A stretch of 10,044 nucleotides of DNA. Source: Cruorifilaria tuberocauda (taxonomy: Eukaryota > Nematoda > Chromadorea > Rhabditida > Onchocercidae). Numbering within the stretch: the first letter of the stretch is position 1; each line of letters begins with the position of its first letter. The notes beneath the pieces were generated by a model. It had not been told where the DNA came from. It was given only the letters and a program-made list of their open reading frames with translations, and did no database searches. The position numbers and the translations under genes were made by a program. The DNA is taken from assembly GCA_013365365.1 (NCBI GenBank), contig JABVXU010001106.1, positions 1-10,044 on the forward strand, in the 5' to 3' direction. This document shows, one piece after another, positions 8,641 through 10,044 of this stretch.

Positions 8641-8781
8641 CAAATAAAAACGGTGCTATCGATAAAATGGAATGATAAACATTATCATTTTGGAATTAAA
8701 AAAAGTGGTGAATATTTCACCGTTGAAGAATTATTATTTGATAATATCATTCAATTGATTTCATTTTATTTCACAACCAAA
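8641..8781 (+). CDS. SH2-domain protein, exon 2 (C-terminal half of SH2)
   Basis: After TTTACAG, the phase-0 reading gives QIKTVLSIKWNDKHYHFGIK, then KSGEYFTVEELLFDN, then IIQLISFYFTTK. This is the second half of an SH2 domain. VLSIKW forms the central strand. HYHF carries the conserved strand-D His (His54 in the joined protein) beside the phosphotyrosine pocket. The F(T)VEELLFDNIIQLISFY block is the second helix region ending in the usual hydrophobic-Tyr. Spacing from FLVR in exon 1 to VLSI is 12 residues, normal for the family. The next two residues would be Val-Arg and then intron-like sequence, so the exon most likely ends after TTK at 8781 with donor GTTAGA. Sequence around VLSIKWN...HF recalls both Fer/Fes kinases and the BCAR3/SH2D3 (NSP) adaptors. 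That comparison is from memory. Confidence 0.85.
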
Positions 8782-9022
8782 GTTAGATTAATTATCATTT
8801 ATCAATCATTTTTTCACTTAATAATTTATGGTAAATATTGCATTCGTTTGATAATTTTAGCTATAAATTATCAAAACTTTCTTATTTACTTGTAAAGTTT
8901 TTAACTTTCTAACTTTAACTTTTATTTTCTAGCATGATAGCAACTTATTTCACTATTTCATACATGTATTTTTCCATCATAATTTTATAACTTACAAAAT
9001 TTTCCAAAAATACTTTGCTATT

Positions 9023-9075
9023 AAGTAAAATAATGATCACGGATTTCTTAATTTTTATTTATTCAATTTATTTAA
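9023..9075. repeat. Dispersed short repeat B, copy 1
   Basis: AAAATAATGATCACGGATTT followed by a T-rich block and ATTCAATTTATTTA. The same blocks recur in the same order and orientation at 9471-9528. The copies lie about 445 bp apart, on both sides of the predicted third exon of the SH2 gene. Confidence 0.6.
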
Positions 9076-9097
9076 TAATAATAATAATAATAATAAT
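9074..9097. repeat. AAT microsatellite, eight units
   Basis: Eight perfect AAT triplets directly follow dispersed repeat B, copy 1. Confidence 0.95.
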
Positions 9098-9330
9098 TTA
9101 TTTGCAAGGTATTTTTGGAATGACTTGTTAAATAACACCAAATAAGTAAACAATAAACTATCATACAATCAAATAAATAAAATTAATTTTATCAAATCAT
9201 ATCAGTTATTTTTATCCAAATGATTTAGCTTCAAGCAAGCAATGTTTACATTCCTTCCTATAATCGTAATCATATCATATCATTCCTATAATCATATCAC
9301 TGATAAGGAAATATATCAGCAACTTTCTAG

Positions 9331-9480
9331 CATCCATTAACAAGACAATCGAATGCAATCCTCTTGCAACCACTGTATCGTTATACTGAAGTCGATTCAC
9401 CGTTCATTCTGAAAGAAGCACTTCATTTAGCTTTAGCTTGTACTGTTGTGATATTTCTCTATCTGTTTACAATAAAATAA
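9331..9480 (+). CDS. SH2-domain protein, exon 3 (end of SH2 and C-terminal tail)
   Basis: After AACTTTCTAG the phase-0 frame is open for 49 codons to a TAA at 9478-9480. It reads HPLTRQSNAILLQPLYRYTE, then VDSPFILKEALHLAL, then ACTVVIFLYLFTIK. The first block follows TTK of exon 2 in phase and matches the P-L-T-x-x-S-x-A-I-L-L-x-P pattern found right after SH2 domains in BCAR3/SH2D3 adaptors and, more loosely, Fer kinases. This is the main reason for joining it. Its first 110 bases are richer in G+C than the flanks. If the exon runs to the TAA, the joined protein is 134 residues and ends in about 18 hydrophobic residues plus Lys, like a tail anchor. Alternatively the exon is spliced earlier (GT at 9440 or 9445) to exons beyond the window. 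An AATAAA at 9471-9476 overlaps the end. Confidence 0.5.
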   Translation, partial: HPLTRQSNAILLQPLYRYTEVDSPFILKEALHLALACTVVIFLYLFTIK

Positions 9481-9528
9481 TGATCATGGATTTTTTTTAC
9501 TTTCATTTATTTGCATTCAATTTATTTT
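9471..9528. repeat. Dispersed short repeat B, copy 2
   Basis: AAAATAATGATCATGGATTT, a T-rich block, then ATTCAATTTATTTTACAG. It is a direct repeat of 9023-9075 with a few changes. It begins inside the last codons and stop of the predicted third SH2 exon, so that stop may belong to the repeat rather than to the original gene. Confidence 0.6.
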
Positions 9529-10044
9529 ACAGTTTGAGATTTGTTAATTGTAAGAGTAAGACAGATTTTCATTGTATTCGCTTAACTTTATTGAGATTAA
9601 GTAAAACTTGTTTTGTGAAAGATTGATGGATTAATTTGCTATTATGTAATAGAATATTCCAGAAATATGAAAGTTATCTGAAATTATGTTAACGACTATT
9701 CTTCGATTCTGATTATAAGTGAAGTACAGAGTAAACTGTTATTTCATAGATAACAACTGTAAACAGTAAGGATTTTTTTCCTGGAAGATTAATGATAACG
9801 ATAGGAATCGACCAGAAAACTGGTTGAGTAACTGATAACTGATCGAGATTGGCGAAGAGTTTACGCTACATTGTGTTATTTACTGAAATTTTCTTGGTGG
9901 GTAAGATTGCTCTTCGGTTGATAAACAGATTTTTGTACTTCTGTACTTCTGAACAGTAAGTACTCTGAACTACATTGTACTTCTGAACAGTACATCGGAC
10001 GTTATATGAATAAAGATTCGTCTAGATATAAAGAGAACGGTGCT
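9529..10044. other. Right-end region without a recognisable gene
   Basis: The reading at 9438-9626 has no known domain. A hairpin, ACCAG-AAAA-CTGGT, lies at about 9811-9824. A good donor-like GTAAGA follows TTCTTGGTGG near 9900, but the short readings before it (GDRDWRRVY-like, IGEEFTLHC-like) are interrupted by stops and do not form a convincing exon. A 17-bp tandem repeat is described separately. Confidence 0.5.
9935..9993. repeat. 17-bp tandem repeat, three units plus a partial
   Basis: Units start at 9943, 9960 and 9977 with an exact 17-bp period. The first and third read GTACTTCTGAACAGTA plus one base, and the middle one has diverged (GTACTCTGAACTACATT). An 8-bp partial unit, GTACTTCT, precedes them at 9935. 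Each full unit can fold on itself (GTACT with AGTAC). Confidence 0.85.

Larger units (their letters stand above)
8782..9330 (+). other. Intron 2 of the SH2 gene (predicted)
   Basis: It is 549 bp long, from GTTAGA to a TTTCTAG acceptor ending at 9330. It contains copy 1 of a short dispersed repeat (9023-9075), an AAT microsatellite (9074-9097) and a direct repeat of TTCCTATAATC with ATATCAT words (about 9253-9300). No kinase-domain exon is visible in it. Confidence 0.45.

Noticed and set aside
8782..8895. Continuation of the open frame after the SH2 helix (VRLIIIYQSFF onward)
   Set aside because: Similarity to SH2 tails stops at TTK, the remainder is Ile/Leu/Tyr-rich intron-like translation, and the segment at 9331 supplies the expected tail in phase.
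9438..9626. 62-residue plus-strand open reading (MYCCDISL...)
   Set aside because: It overlaps exon 3 and repeat B in another frame, and no domain is visible.
9781..9900. Readings like ENWLSN..LIEIGEEF that recall an SH2-kinase linker, ahead of a GTAAGA donor
   Set aside because: Two stops interrupt the match, the Gly-loop of a kinase is absent, and exon 3 already provides a better tail.

Overview
The window is strongly A+T-rich, mostly non-coding eukaryotic DNA. It has short exons separated by introns, TTTACAG/TTTCTAG-type 3' splice sites and many simple repeats. This, with a metazoan signalling domain (SH2), best fits an animal, and the short U-rich acceptors suggest a nematode, possibly filarial. 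That placement is an inference. No bacterial operon, tRNA, rRNA, CRISPR array or complete mobile element was seen.

Layout: 1-175 is an AAC/AAT microsatellite that passes into a degenerate minisatellite to about 575. The region 576-2520 has no recognisable gene, but it holds the second copy of a short dispersed repeat. A three-copy repeat of about 65 bp occupies 2521-2772. A frame-broken segment at 2858-3039 weakly recalls the nematode SXP/RAL-2 (DUF148) family. The region 3040-5695 has no convincing gene, apart from a GA microsatellite and some hairpins. On the minus strand, 5702-5989 carries leucine-rich-repeat peptides in more than one frame, next to a good splice donor: probably a decayed LRR gene. 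A precise 80-bp tandem duplication lies at 6391-6550.

The main gene is on the plus strand. Three exons (7441-7554, 8641-8781 and 9331-9480) join in phase 0 and encode a single SH2 domain. The reading runs from a Met a few bases after a TTTTAG acceptor to a TAA stop, giving a predicted protein of 134 residues. The domain has the WYHG start, the FLVR phosphotyrosine pocket and the HF motif, and the third exon supplies the end of the domain and its tail. If the third exon really runs to that TAA, the protein ends in a hydrophobic segment followed by one Lys, which could be a tail anchor. Both predicted 5' splice sites are weak (GTTGGT and GTTAGA), so a further hidden exon or a pseudogene must be kept in mind.

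The first intron of this gene carries degenerate GATATATC repeats, inverted GATA sites and a cluster of four ATCGAT words, which could be regulatory. The right end has a 17-bp tandem repeat. Only the SH2 domain is recognised with confidence. The gene model, the LRR relic and the SXP-like relic are inferences of decreasing strength.
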